NCBI GenBank assembly: GCA_041689775.1
Contig: JBDNFP010000193.1
Span: forward strand, 7,177 to 71,176
From: JBDNFP01 sp041689775
GTDB lineage: Bacteria > Bacteroidota > Bacteroidia > Cytophagales > Spirosomataceae
Direction of reading: 5' to 3'
Length of the DNA: 64,000 nt
Part shown: positions 53,169-61,736 of the stretch, piece by piece
Layout of the letters: the number at the start of each line of letters is the position of its first letter
Position numbering within the stretch: the stretch's first letter is position 1
Position numbers and translations under genes: made by a program
Notes under the pieces: model-generated
What the model was told of the DNA's origin: nothing
Database searches by the model: none
What the model saw: the letters and a program-made list of their open reading frames with translations, nothing else

Positions 53169-54902
53169 CTAGCCCGTAATCAAGAGCTTCATACCGGCTT
53201 TAATACTATTTCCTTTTATCTTATTAGCTGCCTTTATTTTGTCAATGGTCAGGCCATACCGTTGGGAAATTGTCCAGAGGGTATCGCCACGCTGCACCGT
53301 ATGGTAGCGGGGCTTGGCAGCCGGAATTGACTTTTGGGAAGCTACCACTTCGGTGTTAGATTTAGCAGTTGTTGAAACTTTCAGCTTCTGTCCCAATAAA
53401 ATCTTCCCGCTTGACAATCCATTAAGTTCTTTCATCTCACTTACACGAACACCATAACGTTGAGAAATAGCCGTTAGGGTTTCACCACGACGTACCACGT
53501 GTACCATCGGCTTTGCCGCAATTGCTGTCTTAGTTACTTTGGGTTTTACTTCAATAGATTCTTCTTTATCCTTAGCCTCGGCTACTATAACATCCGTAGT
53601 ATCGGTAGTTGCTATAATCGTTGCAGCCTTCTTTTCTTCTTTATTGACATCGGTGGTAGCCTTAGCAAGTACTATTTTTGTCTCCACCGGACGTGGTGAT
53701 GCTACTTTTACCTCCCGTACAATCGTCAGTCTTTGCCCGCGAAGCAACCTATTACTCTTCATACGGTTCCAGCTCTTAATTTCTGAGATACTTACTCCGT
53801 ACTTACGGGACACCGAAGTAAGCGTTTCACCGGATCGAACCGTATGGCTCACACGCTTTTGAACGTAGTTATAGTCACTATTGTCACCCGAGGCAAGCAG
53901 AACCGTCGGGGCTGAATACTCCGAGGCTGAATCGAGAATAGCGAGTCGATTAGGACTCATAATCGCAAACTTCTGGGAAGGAACTTTCAAAACGAAGTTA
54001 CGAGTATGATCTGGAAGTACAGTATTAATGATTTGGGGGTTGAGCTTTTGGATCTCCTCCATCGACACACCACTCAAAGATGCAAACGTTGCCAAATCCA
54101 GAAAACCATTGATGTGAAGCGTATCGGATACCGTGGGATATTCGATGTTTTGGGGTACGATACCATGATCTTCTCCGTAATGCATCATATACATGATAGC
54201 CACAAACTGTGGTACGTAGCTGCGAGTCTGCCTGGGGAGTGCATTGTAAATAGTCCAGAAGGTAGTGCCGCCACTACGCCGCATGGCACGCTTTACATTT
54301 CCAGGACCAGTGTTGTAAGCCGCAAGGGCCATTTCCCAGTCACCAAATATCGAATACAACTGACGAAAGTACTTACAAGCGGCTTCGGTAGATTTCTCCG
54401 GATCAAATCGCTCGTCGATGTAAGCATCTTGCCGCAATCCAAACTCCCGTCCCGTTGCCCGCATGAACTGCCACAGTCCGCCAGCTCCGGCGTAGGAGAT
54501 AATCCGGGGGTTCAGCCCCGACTCAATCATCGACAGGTATTTCAGTTCGTCGGGCATTTTGTTCCGGGCCAATGCCTTTTCGTAGATCGGGAAATAAAGA
54601 TTTTTCTGCTCCATCATTCGCTGGGTAAACTCCGGCTTCTTATAGATGAAGTACTCCACAAATTGATGAGAAACTTCGTGGTAGACGAGTGGGATATTTT
54701 TTTGCAATAATGCAAAACGTCCCTTAATTAATTCACTCGAAACCAGGTTGGTCGGGGATTCAATCTCGGGCATCGCATCTGCCATGTTCCCGAGTGTGTC
54801 TGTTTCATAGTCGACCTCCTGTTGGGCAATAGCCCCCATTAGACCAGCACACATACCTAAGGTGACTACTACTAGACTCACAACTCGCTTTACTACTTTC
54901 AT
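53169..54902 (-). CDS. mltD: Lytic transglycosylase with three LysM domains (MltD-like)
   Basis: 577 residues with a signal peptide (VVSLVVVTLGMCAGLMGAIA). The SLT domain (about 100-230) has the catalytic Glu in YLSMIESGLNPRIIS, the AGAGGLWQFMRATG motif, and ALAAYNTGPGNVKRAM. Three LysM repeats follow, near 347 (HTVRSGETLTSVSRKYGVS), 465 (HVVRRGETLTAISQRYGVR) and 530 (HTVQRGDTLWTISQRYGLT). It cleaves the MurNAc-GlcNAc bond of peptidoglycan with anhydro ring formation. E. coli MltD has two LysM domains; three is common in Bacteroidota. A linker between LysM 1 and 2 is rich in Lys, Ala and Thr. Confidence 0.92.
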   Translation of the reverse strand: MKVVKRVVSLVVVTLGMCAGLMGAIAQQEVDYETDTLGNMADAMPEIESPTNLVSSELIKGRFALLQKNIPLVYHEVSHQFVEYFIYKKPEFTQRMMEQKNLYFPIYEKALARNKMPDELKYLSMIESGLNPRIISYAGAGGLWQFMRATGREFGLRQDAYIDERFDPEKSTEAACKYFRQLYSIFGDWEMALAAYNTGPGNVKRAMRRSGGTTFWTIYNALPRQTRSYVPQFVAIMYMMHYGEDHGIVPQNIEYPTVSDTLHINGFLDLATFASLSGVSMEEIQKLNPQIINTVLPDHTRNFVLKVPSQKFAIMSPNRLAILDSASEYSAPTVLLASGDNSDYNYVQKRVSHTVRSGETLTSVSRKYGVSISEIKSWNRMKSNRLLRGQRLTIVREVKVASPRPVETKIVLAKATTDVNKEEKKAATIIATTDTTDVIVAEAKDKEESIEVKPKVTKTAIAAKPMVHVVRRGETLTAISQRYGVRVSEMKELNGLSSGKILLGQKLKVSTTAKSNTEVVASQKSIPAAKPRYHTVQRGDTLWTISQRYGLTIDKIKAANKIKGNSIKAGMKLLITG

Positions 54903-54979
54903 CAGTGTCAGGAAGAGGTTAATTTATACTTGTGTTTATTCAGCTTGTACGCTACAAAGCGCTAATTATCAAACAAATA

Positions 54980-56440
54980 CTATTCCACTTTTGCTGGCAC
55001 GGTGATAAGATCGGAAAGATATGAAGAGAAATCAAATATGTCTTTCTCTTTAAACGGGTGTCCCATAATCTGTAATCCAATGGGTAGTCCACTGGTATCT
55101 AGTCCATTAGGTATCGAAATAGCGGGCGCCCCAACTACATTGGCTAGTACGGTAAATATGTCCGCTAAATACATCTGTAAAGGATCGTCCGTTTTCTCTC
55201 CGAGCTTGAAAGCCGTGGTGGGTGTAACGGGCGAAATCAGAAAATCATAATCCGTCATCAAGCGCCCTATTTCATCCCGGACTACCTTTCTAACGCGCTG
55301 TGCTTTGGTGTAGTATGCGTCATAATAACTTGCACTTAGCACAAAGGTTCCCAACAGGATCCGACGACGTACTTCATCCCCAAAACCCTCCGTCCTCGAT
55401 TTCTTGTACAAACTTTCCAGATTAACGGCTTTGTCGCTCCGGTAGCCGTATCTCACCCCGTCAAACCTCGATAGATTTGAACTAGCCTCCGCCGTAGTTA
55501 GAATATAGTACGTTGGCAGGCAATATTTTAATAGCGGCAGCTCAATGGGCTCTACAATGTGCCCTTGCTCCCGCAATTGATTCATTACTTCTAGGGTACG
55601 TTCACGAATCGCCGGTTCTACGGCTTCGCTTTCTACCGATTCGCGCAGATATCCAACCCGGGCCCGACGAATATCCGTTCCCTTGTTCCACTGTACGTTA
55701 TGGCTATACGTTGGCACCGGCCTCGCAGAGACAGTACTATCAAATTCATCCGGCCCCGCCATAATTTCAGTGAGCAGGGCGGCATCCTCCACGCTTTTTG
55801 TAATCGGGCCGATGCAATCAAATGAAGAAGCATAGGCCAGCAAGCCCCAGCGGGATATCCGGCCGTAGGAAGGTTTAAAGCCCACGACCCCGCAGAATGC
55901 CGCCGGTTGGCGGACCGAGCCACCGGTATCACTCCCAATGGAAGCGTGACAAAGACCAGCCTGCACCGCCACCGCCGAGCCACCGGAAGAACCTCCGGGT
56001 ACCCGCGAGGTATCCGCAGCGTTGCGTACCGGGCCAAAGTAGGAACTTTCATTAGACGAACCCATCGCAAATTCATCGCAGTTTTGGCGACCAATAATAA
56101 TGGCGTCTTCGTCGATTAATCGTTGTACAGCGGTAGCGGTAAACGGCGAGCGGTAGTCGTCCAGAATTTTACTCCCAGCCTGCACGCCATACCCGGTGTG
56201 GCACAATACGTCTTTGATGCCAAGTACCATTCCGGCGAGTCGCCCGGCTTCTTTGCGGGCAAGACGGACATCAATATCTTTTGCTTTTTGAAGGGCTTCT
56301 TCCGCGTAGACCTCTACGAAAGCCCCTAAATGAAGATTTTGGTCGATACGGATCAGATAGGACCCCACCAACTCCACACAGGTTGTGTTTCCTGCACGCA
56401 GATCGTGCTGTATGTCAGCAAGCGTCAGGTACTCTTTCAA
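54980..56440 (-). CDS. gatA: Asp-tRNA(Asn)/Glu-tRNA(Gln) amidotransferase subunit A
   Basis: 486 residues, standard length. The amidase Ser-cisSer-Lys triad is visible: Lys in VLGIKDVLC near 75, and the serines in SRVPGGSSGGSAVAVQAG near 150-156, then SIGSDTGGSVRQPAAFCGVVG. It releases ammonia from glutamine for transamidation of misacylated tRNA, with GatB and GatC encoded elsewhere. Terminal PIGLQIMGHPFKEKDIFDFS is a family mark. It lies between tatA and the transglycosylase gene. Confidence 0.95.
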   Translation of the reverse strand: MKEYLTLADIQHDLRAGNTTCVELVGSYLIRIDQNLHLGAFVEVYAEEALQKAKDIDVRLARKEAGRLAGMVLGIKDVLCHTGYGVQAGSKILDDYRSPFTATAVQRLIDEDAIIIGRQNCDEFAMGSSNESSYFGPVRNAADTSRVPGGSSGGSAVAVQAGLCHASIGSDTGGSVRQPAAFCGVVGFKPSYGRISRWGLLAYASSFDCIGPITKSVEDAALLTEIMAGPDEFDSTVSARPVPTYSHNVQWNKGTDIRRARVGYLRESVESEAVEPAIRERTLEVMNQLREQGHIVEPIELPLLKYCLPTYYILTTAEASSNLSRFDGVRYGYRSDKAVNLESLYKKSRTEGFGDEVRRRILLGTFVLSASYYDAYYTKAQRVRKVVRDEIGRLMTDYDFLISPVTPTTAFKLGEKTDDPLQMYLADIFTVLANVVGAPAISIPNGLDTSGLPIGLQIMGHPFKEKDIFDFSSYLSDLITVPAKVE

Positions 56441-56477
56441 TGCGGGAAAATTTGAAATGATACAAACAAGAAAACAA

Positions 56478-56523
56478 AGCCGTTTTGGTGTAGGTCTTTT
56501 GATAGTCTAAACCCAAAACGGCT
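56478..56523 (-). terminator. Terminator after tatA
   Basis: AGCCGTTTTGG (56478-56488) and its inverse CCAAAACGGCT (56513-56523). On the minus strand it is followed by TTGTTTTC. It lies between tatA (upstream) and gatA, so gatA likely has its own promoter. Confidence 0.7.
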
Positions 56524-56560
56524 CCTGAGGAGAAATGCAAAGTGAATACTAACCCAACAA

Positions 56561-56767
56561 TTACTGCTTAGGTGTATCTTCCATGCCTTTCTCTATATTT
56601 TCTTTTACGTCTTTGGTTGCGTTTTTAAATTCGTTGATACCCTGCCCAAGGCCGCGCATCAGTTCGGGAATTTTCTTAGCTCCGAAGAAAAGTAGTATAA
56701 ACAGGGCCACCAGGAAAATTTCCTGTCCTCCTAATCCCATAAATGCGAAAATTGATCCGAATTCCAT
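56561..56767 (-). CDS. tatA: Sec-independent translocase subunit TatA
   Basis: 68 residues: a short N-terminal stretch, one transmembrane helix (EIFLVALFILLFFG), the hinge AKKIPELMRGLGQGI with the conserved FG-to-hinge pattern, and an amphipathic helix followed by a charged tail. It builds the Tat channel for folded proteins. Several proteins in this window have Tat-type signals (28608, 37848, 43070), consistent with an active pathway. Confidence 0.93.
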   Translation of the reverse strand: MEFGSIFAFMGLGGQEIFLVALFILLFFGAKKIPELMRGLGQGINEFKNATKDVKENIEKGMEDTPKQ

Positions 56768-56832
56768 CTTGTTATTGTTTTATTATGAACACAAATTTAA
56801 TTAATCTTTGTTTTGAAACCAAAGGATTACCC

Positions 56833-57288
56833 TTATCCAATGTTAATCGTTTTTCTGTCTTTTTCCCATTCGCTAAAATCACCGAGGTCGTCATTCAGAG
56901 TTTTAAACAGCCAAAATACCAGTGCCAAGTCGTCCGTCAGGCCAACTACCGGGAGAATATCCGGTATAAAATCAATGGGAAAAACAAAATAAATCAACAC
57001 TCCCACGATCGATAACAGGCTTTTCCAAGGCAACTTCCGGTACTCGCCCGAAGCGTAGGCCTTTACCAACCTGACTAAGAGTTGAATTTTACCCTGCGCA
57101 CCGCTCAACTCTTCTTTAAATCCTCCTTCCTGCGTTTTTTTTAGCACCTTTCCGGCCAATTCAAATAGCAGGGAACCATTAGACGCGTATTGTCCGGCTT
57201 TACCAGTAGCTTTTTTAAAAAAAACAGAACGCAAAACCCGCGCTGTAAAAGAGTCTTTTGCCATAGCTAAGTATAAAGTAATTGACAA
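56833..57288 (-). CDS. YkvA-family DUF1232 membrane protein
   Basis: 151 residues. The C-terminal half holds the DUF1232 signature: LPWKSLLSIVGVLIYFVFPIDFIPD then ILPVVGLTDDLALVFWLFKTL, a membrane hairpin (about residues 85-135). The N-terminal half is basic and helical. Function unknown in the family. It lies 65 bases upstream of tatA in the same direction. Confidence 0.85.
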   Translation of the reverse strand: MSITLYLAMAKDSFTARVLRSVFFKKATGKAGQYASNGSLLFELAGKVLKKTQEGGFKEELSGAQGKIQLLVRLVKAYASGEYRKLPWKSLLSIVGVLIYFVFPIDFIPDILPVVGLTDDLALVFWLFKTLNDDLGDFSEWEKDRKTINIG

Positions 57289-57385
57289 TAACTATATAAC
57301 CATTACTGACCCCAAAAGATTGCAGTTTTTTTCTGTAATCTAGGTTTCTCCAACCTATTTTAATAGAACGCGGGCTGCTACTACC

Positions 57386-60300
57386 CTATAACCTACGATC
57401 GTGAGACTTGTTTGGTTTAGAGAGCGACGGAATAAATACCGGAAACACCACTAGTAGCATTGCTATAGACAGCAGCAGCCCCCCGCAAGTACCTACCGCC
57501 AATGCGGGCCAAAAGGGTTGCCCGGCACCTAACCACAGAAATGGAACTAAGCCGGTGATGGTAGTAAGTATCGACAATAGTATGGGCCGCAGCTTACCAC
57601 GAACTGCCCGACGGTAAGCCAGGAGCGGGTTAATAGGGCTACGTTTCAGTTGTACGTTAAACTCATCCAGAAGAAACAACGTGGCATTCACTACCAATCC
57701 GGCTAACAACAGAAAACTAGCGTAGCCACCCTGATCAAAGTTATAGCCTGAGAGGTAAAATGCCACAAATACCCCGGCAAACGAAAACGGAATTTGCAGG
57801 ATCATCCAGAAAGACTGTTTGAACGACTCAAACTGCACCGTACCAATGAGGAAAATAGCCAGGATCACCAGGCCCACCAGGCCATACTGCCGGGGCGCGT
57901 CCTGCTGCCACCAGTTGAGCGAAATCCGCTCGGCTTCGTAGCCCAGCGGTAGTTCCGACTGAAACTCTTGCAGGGTTTTGGTCAAAAATTCGTTACCAAA
58001 GGTATAGTTACCGTAATACTCAAAACTTAGCTGACGGATGTACTGCTGATCTTCTTTTCTGATTTGGGGGGCCATACGTCGGCGTTCGGGCGGGGTATTG
58101 GCCAGTTTTACGGCCGTGCTGTCGTTGAGGTCAAGCGCCAAGTGGTTGATCTGCCACACATCGCCGGGCTCGGTGGGCACCACCTGCACGGCCTCGTAGC
58201 CATCGGCGGTTAGCTGGTAGAAGTCTGCTTCGGGCCGAGCCGCAAACCGCTCCCGGAGTGCCGCCACCACGGCAGCGCGCCTAGCTCCTACCCCGGCTAG
58301 GGCACTTTCGTCCAAAGGCAATTGATACGTGTACAGGTTTTTCTGGCTGAAAAACCCCGGCGCCCGGTCAATGTCTACTTCCTGAATGCGCGGATGGGGT
58401 AGTAATTTTTCGGCCAGCCGATTGGCTACCTTTTCCAGTTGGTCGTAGTTGTACCCCCGCAGTACCACGTTGAAGCTCGGCGTCTGATTCTCGTCCGTCC
58501 GCTGATTGAACCCCTGCCCTACACCATAAATATCCCAGCCTACCCCGCTCATGTTGGTGGAGCGGTTGATGAGCCGGGCTTTCAGGCGGTAGGGTGCCAG
58601 GCCGCTTTCTGCATCTTTCTTAAAATAAATGGTCAGCATCGCCTGCTGCCCCGAATAGATTTCCGTCACGAATCGCTCGGATGAGGCATCCTGCGCCACC
58701 ACCCCTTCCATTTGTTTCATCAACTCGTTCATCTGCTCGGGGGTACTCTGATTGGGCAAATCGGCAATAACGTATAGTAATGTACGTTCATTATCGGCAT
58801 AGTATCCATTTTCGTACACGTAGTTCACAAAAAGTCGGAGAGTTCCCCCTAGCGCTTTGTCCAAAAATGGGCGTATTTCTTCCTGATAAAAGGCGCTTCC
58901 TATCAAATTTTTGTAACCACTTGTATAGGGGGATGTATCGGGCAGGGAGGCCGGCAACAGAAACACCGGTAGCCCAAAAAGCAGCACCGCCAACCCAACC
59001 ATTACCTTTGGGAAGCGGCACAGTACGCTCAGGAGCTTGCCGTACTGTCGGTCAAGCCCGGCAATGACGGGCCCGACCTTCCGGGAATCAGCCCGGCGCA
59101 GGGGCCAGGTTTCGAGCCAAGCCGGCACAAACCAGTAGGCTACCGCCAGCGAAACCGCAAGCGTCAGTATCAGTACCTGCCCAAATTCGAGCAGGTCACG
59201 CCGGGCGGCTTCGGGCAGAAACCAGATCACCGTCAGGGCCGTGCAGGTGGTTAGGGTAGCCCCCAGAAGGGCCGTGATTACCCGGCGGTTGCGGTGGTGC
59301 CGGTAGTGGTCGGTCATCACCAAAGCGTTATCAATCAGTAAGCCCAGCGATACCGTCAGCGCCGCCAGCGTATACAGGTGCATGGTAATATCTAGCGCAT
59401 AAAACACCAACATCGAGACGCACAAACTTACCAACAGACTGACCGTAATCAGCAACAGATAGCGCATATCCCGCAGCAGAAAACCTAGTACCAGTAGCAA
59501 CAACACCGCCGCCGCCCCCGACTGCCAACCCATTCGCATCAGGTTTTCGCGGATGAAGTCAGAGGCGTCGTACTCAACCCTAAGGCCAAAGGTGGCCTGC
59601 TGCTGCACCTGAGCAAGCACCTCCCTGACCTGCCGCGATAACGCCAACTGATTGGCTTCCGGGCGGGCCGTTAGCACGAGCTGCACGGCATTGCGGCCAT
59701 TGACGCGGTAGTAGCTCATCGGCCTCGGATTGCGTTGTTCTATCGAGGATATATCCCTCACATACAACACTCTACCTCCTTTATTTCCTACCACAGCTTG
59801 CGTAAGTGGGGCCTCTTTGCTACCCGAAACCACCGATACGCTTTGTTGCCGACCAGCCCGGTCGCGTAGCCAGCCTACCTGCTCGTCGTTACCCTGCCGT
59901 TGCAAGGCGGCCACTAGTTCTTTCTTGGTAAGGCCCAGCCGGTGCAGGTAATCGGGCGAGTACGCCACGCGCCATTCCTGCCTTTCCCTGCCTTGAACCT
60001 GCACTCCGTACAGGCCCTCCATCAGGGCAAAGCGGGGCGTAAGGGTATTTGCGGCGAAGGCAGACAGCTCCGCCACCGAGCCCGCGCCATTTACCTGCAC
60101 AATCATGAAAGGCTGTTGTTTCTGATTCTCCCGGGCGCTGCTCAAGCTCAGCTCAGGATAGGTCACTCCCGGCGGCAAGTGGGCGTACAACCTTCGGAGC
60201 TGAGCCGCCACTTCAAACCGGACCAAGTCGGCGTTGGCACCGTCGTTGAGGCTCAGATACAGGGTAGCCTGATGGTAGCCCGATGTGGACTCCACCGATT

Positions 60301-60514
60301 TTATATCACCGATTGTACTCACTACTCCTTCGATGGCCGCGGTAACCTGCTGCTCCATTACAAGGGGCGATGCACCCGGCCAGCCGACCGCTACTTGTAG
60401 CGTAGAACCCTTCGGCAATGGAACAAGCCGAAGCCCGATCCGGGGCACGGACAGGATGCCCAACAAGCTTATTATCAGAAAGAAAAGAAGTATCTGATAC
60501 GGCCTTACAAGCAT
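57386..60514 (-). CDS. RND efflux permease (AcrB/CusA superfamily)
   Basis: 1042 residues, normal length, two halves each with six helices and a porter domain. The N-terminal WPGASPLVMEQQVTAAIEGV, the SLGLLIDNALVMTDHYRHH segment in TM4 (a single Asp followed by Asn, unlike AcrB's Asp-Asp) and the late LAGLVVNATLFLLDEFN and LILSILTTITGLVPFLW-like PILLSILTTITGLVPF match. It would export substrates by proton exchange. No membrane fusion protein or outer membrane factor is adjacent, which is unusual. It is transcribed away from the LuxR-type gene; a tetranucleotide repeat lies 47 bases upstream of the start codon. Confidence 0.87.
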   Translation of the reverse strand: MLVRPYQILLFFLIISLLGILSVPRIGLRLVPLPKGSTLQVAVGWPGASPLVMEQQVTAAIEGVVSTIGDIKSVESTSGYHQATLYLSLNDGANADLVRFEVAAQLRRLYAHLPPGVTYPELSLSSARENQKQQPFMIVQVNGAGSVAELSAFAANTLTPRFALMEGLYGVQVQGRERQEWRVAYSPDYLHRLGLTKKELVAALQRQGNDEQVGWLRDRAGRQQSVSVVSGSKEAPLTQAVVGNKGGRVLYVRDISSIEQRNPRPMSYYRVNGRNAVQLVLTARPEANQLALSRQVREVLAQVQQQATFGLRVEYDASDFIRENLMRMGWQSGAAAVLLLLVLGFLLRDMRYLLLITVSLLVSLCVSMLVFYALDITMHLYTLAALTVSLGLLIDNALVMTDHYRHHRNRRVITALLGATLTTCTALTVIWFLPEAARRDLLEFGQVLILTLAVSLAVAYWFVPAWLETWPLRRADSRKVGPVIAGLDRQYGKLLSVLCRFPKVMVGLAVLLFGLPVFLLPASLPDTSPYTSGYKNLIGSAFYQEEIRPFLDKALGGTLRLFVNYVYENGYYADNERTLLYVIADLPNQSTPEQMNELMKQMEGVVAQDASSERFVTEIYSGQQAMLTIYFKKDAESGLAPYRLKARLINRSTNMSGVGWDIYGVGQGFNQRTDENQTPSFNVVLRGYNYDQLEKVANRLAEKLLPHPRIQEVDIDRAPGFFSQKNLYTYQLPLDESALAGVGARRAAVVAALRERFAARPEADFYQLTADGYEAVQVVPTEPGDVWQINHLALDLNDSTAVKLANTPPERRRMAPQIRKEDQQYIRQLSFEYYGNYTFGNEFLTKTLQEFQSELPLGYEAERISLNWWQQDAPRQYGLVGLVILAIFLIGTVQFESFKQSFWMILQIPFSFAGVFVAFYLSGYNFDQGGYASFLLLAGLVVNATLFLLDEFNVQLKRSPINPLLAYRRAVRGKLRPILLSILTTITGLVPFLWLGAGQPFWPALAVGTCGGLLLSIAMLLVVFPVFIPSLSKPNKSHDRRL

Positions 60515-60560
60515 GGTGTTGTGGGAGTAGTAATGGAAAGTTTCACGAAAATAGGGAACA

Positions 60561-60590
60561 TTTGTTTGTTTGTTTGTTTATTTATTTATT
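60561..60590. repeat. Tetranucleotide tract (TTTG)4(TTTA)3 in divergent promoter region
   Basis: Four TTTG and three TTTA units in perfect register, followed by TT. It lies 47 bases upstream of the RND permease and 87 upstream of the LuxR-type gene. Slippage would change promoter spacing. Confidence 0.85.
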
Positions 60591-60676
60591 ACAAAAATTA
60601 ATACACACTTTTAAAAAAATTCAAGAAGACAAAATTATTTTTTAAGTAACCATACCAATTTACCCAGTATTCAACC

Positions 60677-61288
60677 ATGCGTATTTTAATCCTAACTCAG
60701 AAAATAGAAACCATTTCCCTGCTTTTTAATGGCGAGACACCCCATGAATACCGACTTTGCACCTCATTAGAGCAGCTTTCAAAGGCTTTGGAAGTTTTCG
60801 TGCCGGAAATGATTGTACTAGGTGAAGATCAACAAAAAGAGGATACGGCTACCCTACTGACCGAAATTCGGAATCAGATTGCTCCCCGTACCTATCTTGT
60901 TTGTATCACCCACAAGAATACCCTCCCAGAGCTATGTACCCGCATGAGCGCCGACGCGCTGCTGCACCCCAACGACCAGCCCGAACAGGTAGAGGAGCTA
61001 CTAAGGGCTTGTCAGGAATGGCAACCCTTTATTTCCCAGAGCTTACTACCTTCCGGTCCCTCTCCCGTACGGCTAAAAAGCCTGCTAAGTACGCGCGAAA
61101 GGCAGATACTTGACCAAATCGCCAAAGGATGGACGGCAAAAAAAATCGCCGAGCAACTGCACCTCAGTAGCTTCACGGTAAAAAACCACCGCAAGAACAT
61201 CAAGAAAAAATTAGGACTAGCAGGCAGCCCGATCAAGCTCCATCAATTATTAAAGTTGTGCGAAATTATACAGCTTCGCAATCCCTGA
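60677..61288 (+). CDS. LuxR/NarL-type regulator with degenerate receiver
   Basis: 203 residues. The N-terminal 115 residues fold like a receiver (RILILTQKIETISLLFNG; ALHPNDQPEQ-type LLHPNDQPEQVEELLRACQ) but the phospho-acceptor site reads EMIVLGEDQQ, with Gly where Asp should be. The C-terminal LuxR domain (about 137-182: LLSTRERQILDQIAKGWTA, KKIAEQLHLSSFTVKNHRKN) is complete. It is likely a phosphorylation-independent or constitutive transcription factor. Its start is 162 bases from the divergent RND pump, and a direct repeat lies behind it. Confidence 0.83.
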   Translation: MRILILTQKIETISLLFNGETPHEYRLCTSLEQLSKALEVFVPEMIVLGEDQQKEDTATLLTEIRNQIAPRTYLVCITHKNTLPELCTRMSADALLHPNDQPEQVEELLRACQEWQPFISQSLLPSGPSPVRLKSLLSTRERQILDQIAKGWTAKKIAEQLHLSSFTVKNHRKNIKKKLGLAGSPIKLHQLLKLCEIIQLRNP

Positions 61289-61318
61289 CTGAAAAAAGTA
61301 AAAAATAATTACAAAATT

Positions 61319-61350
61319 ATGATCACTTTTTTGAAAAATGATCACTTTTT
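61319..61350. repeat. Direct repeat ATGATCACTTTTT, twice
   Basis: ATGATCACTTTTTT (61319-61332) and ATGATCACTTTTT (61338-61350) with 19-base periodicity, about two helix turns. Each holds the TGATCA palindrome. It lies between the LuxR-type gene and the small exported protein gene, and could be a tandem operator for it. Confidence 0.55.
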
Positions 61351-61489
61351 GGGGGAAAGGGGCTATTGACTTTGATGAGTTTAAGGTGGAGGTTTAAGGC
61401 AACCTTATTACTTAGTCAGGGCCCGGCTGAGGAAGGAGATATTAACTAGTTTTTAATAATCCGAACTTGTCATTAAACTACATTTTAAA

Positions 61490-61726
61490 ATGAAAAATGA
61501 GAAAACACTTATCAAGACCCTCATGCTAATACTTTTGCTTGCTGCCAGCCTTATTGTTGGTCAATCTTTTTCAAACTACGCAAATTCACAATCAGATGAA
61601 GGACCAGGTGGTGAGGAAGCCAATCCCTGTCGGTGTCATTACAATGACAATAGTTGTGAATCAGGAAACCTTATATCCTTTCGGGCAAAATGTTTCTGTA
61701 CATACAGCCATTGTGTTACCTACTAA
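61490..61726 (+). CDS. 78-residue exported six-cysteine protein
   Basis: MKNEKTLIKTLMLILLLAAS begins a charged-then-hydrophobic signal (hydrophobic residues 11-24). A Gly/Glu-rich bridge (SDEGPGGEEA) leads to a cysteine-rich tail with Cys at 47, 49, 56, 68, 70 and 75: C-x-C-x6-C-x11-C-x-C-x4-C, so the CxC motif occurs twice. Size, leader and cysteine-rich end resemble the NVEALA-type proteins of Bacteroides, though no NVEALA sequence is present. It sits ten bases before a propeller lipoprotein gene, the neighbourhood known for that group. Likely secreted or lipid-independent periplasmic; function unknown. Confidence 0.7.
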   Translation: MKNEKTLIKTLMLILLLAASLIVGQSFSNYANSQSDEGPGGEEANPCRCHYNDNSCESGNLISFRAKCFCTYSHCVTY

Positions 61727-61736
61727 TTTTTGATCC

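Noticed and set aside
61539..61733. 64-codon frame overlapping the six-cysteine gene
   Set aside because: A +1 shadow of the 78-residue frame; the other frame has a proper signal peptide and a patterned cysteine tail.
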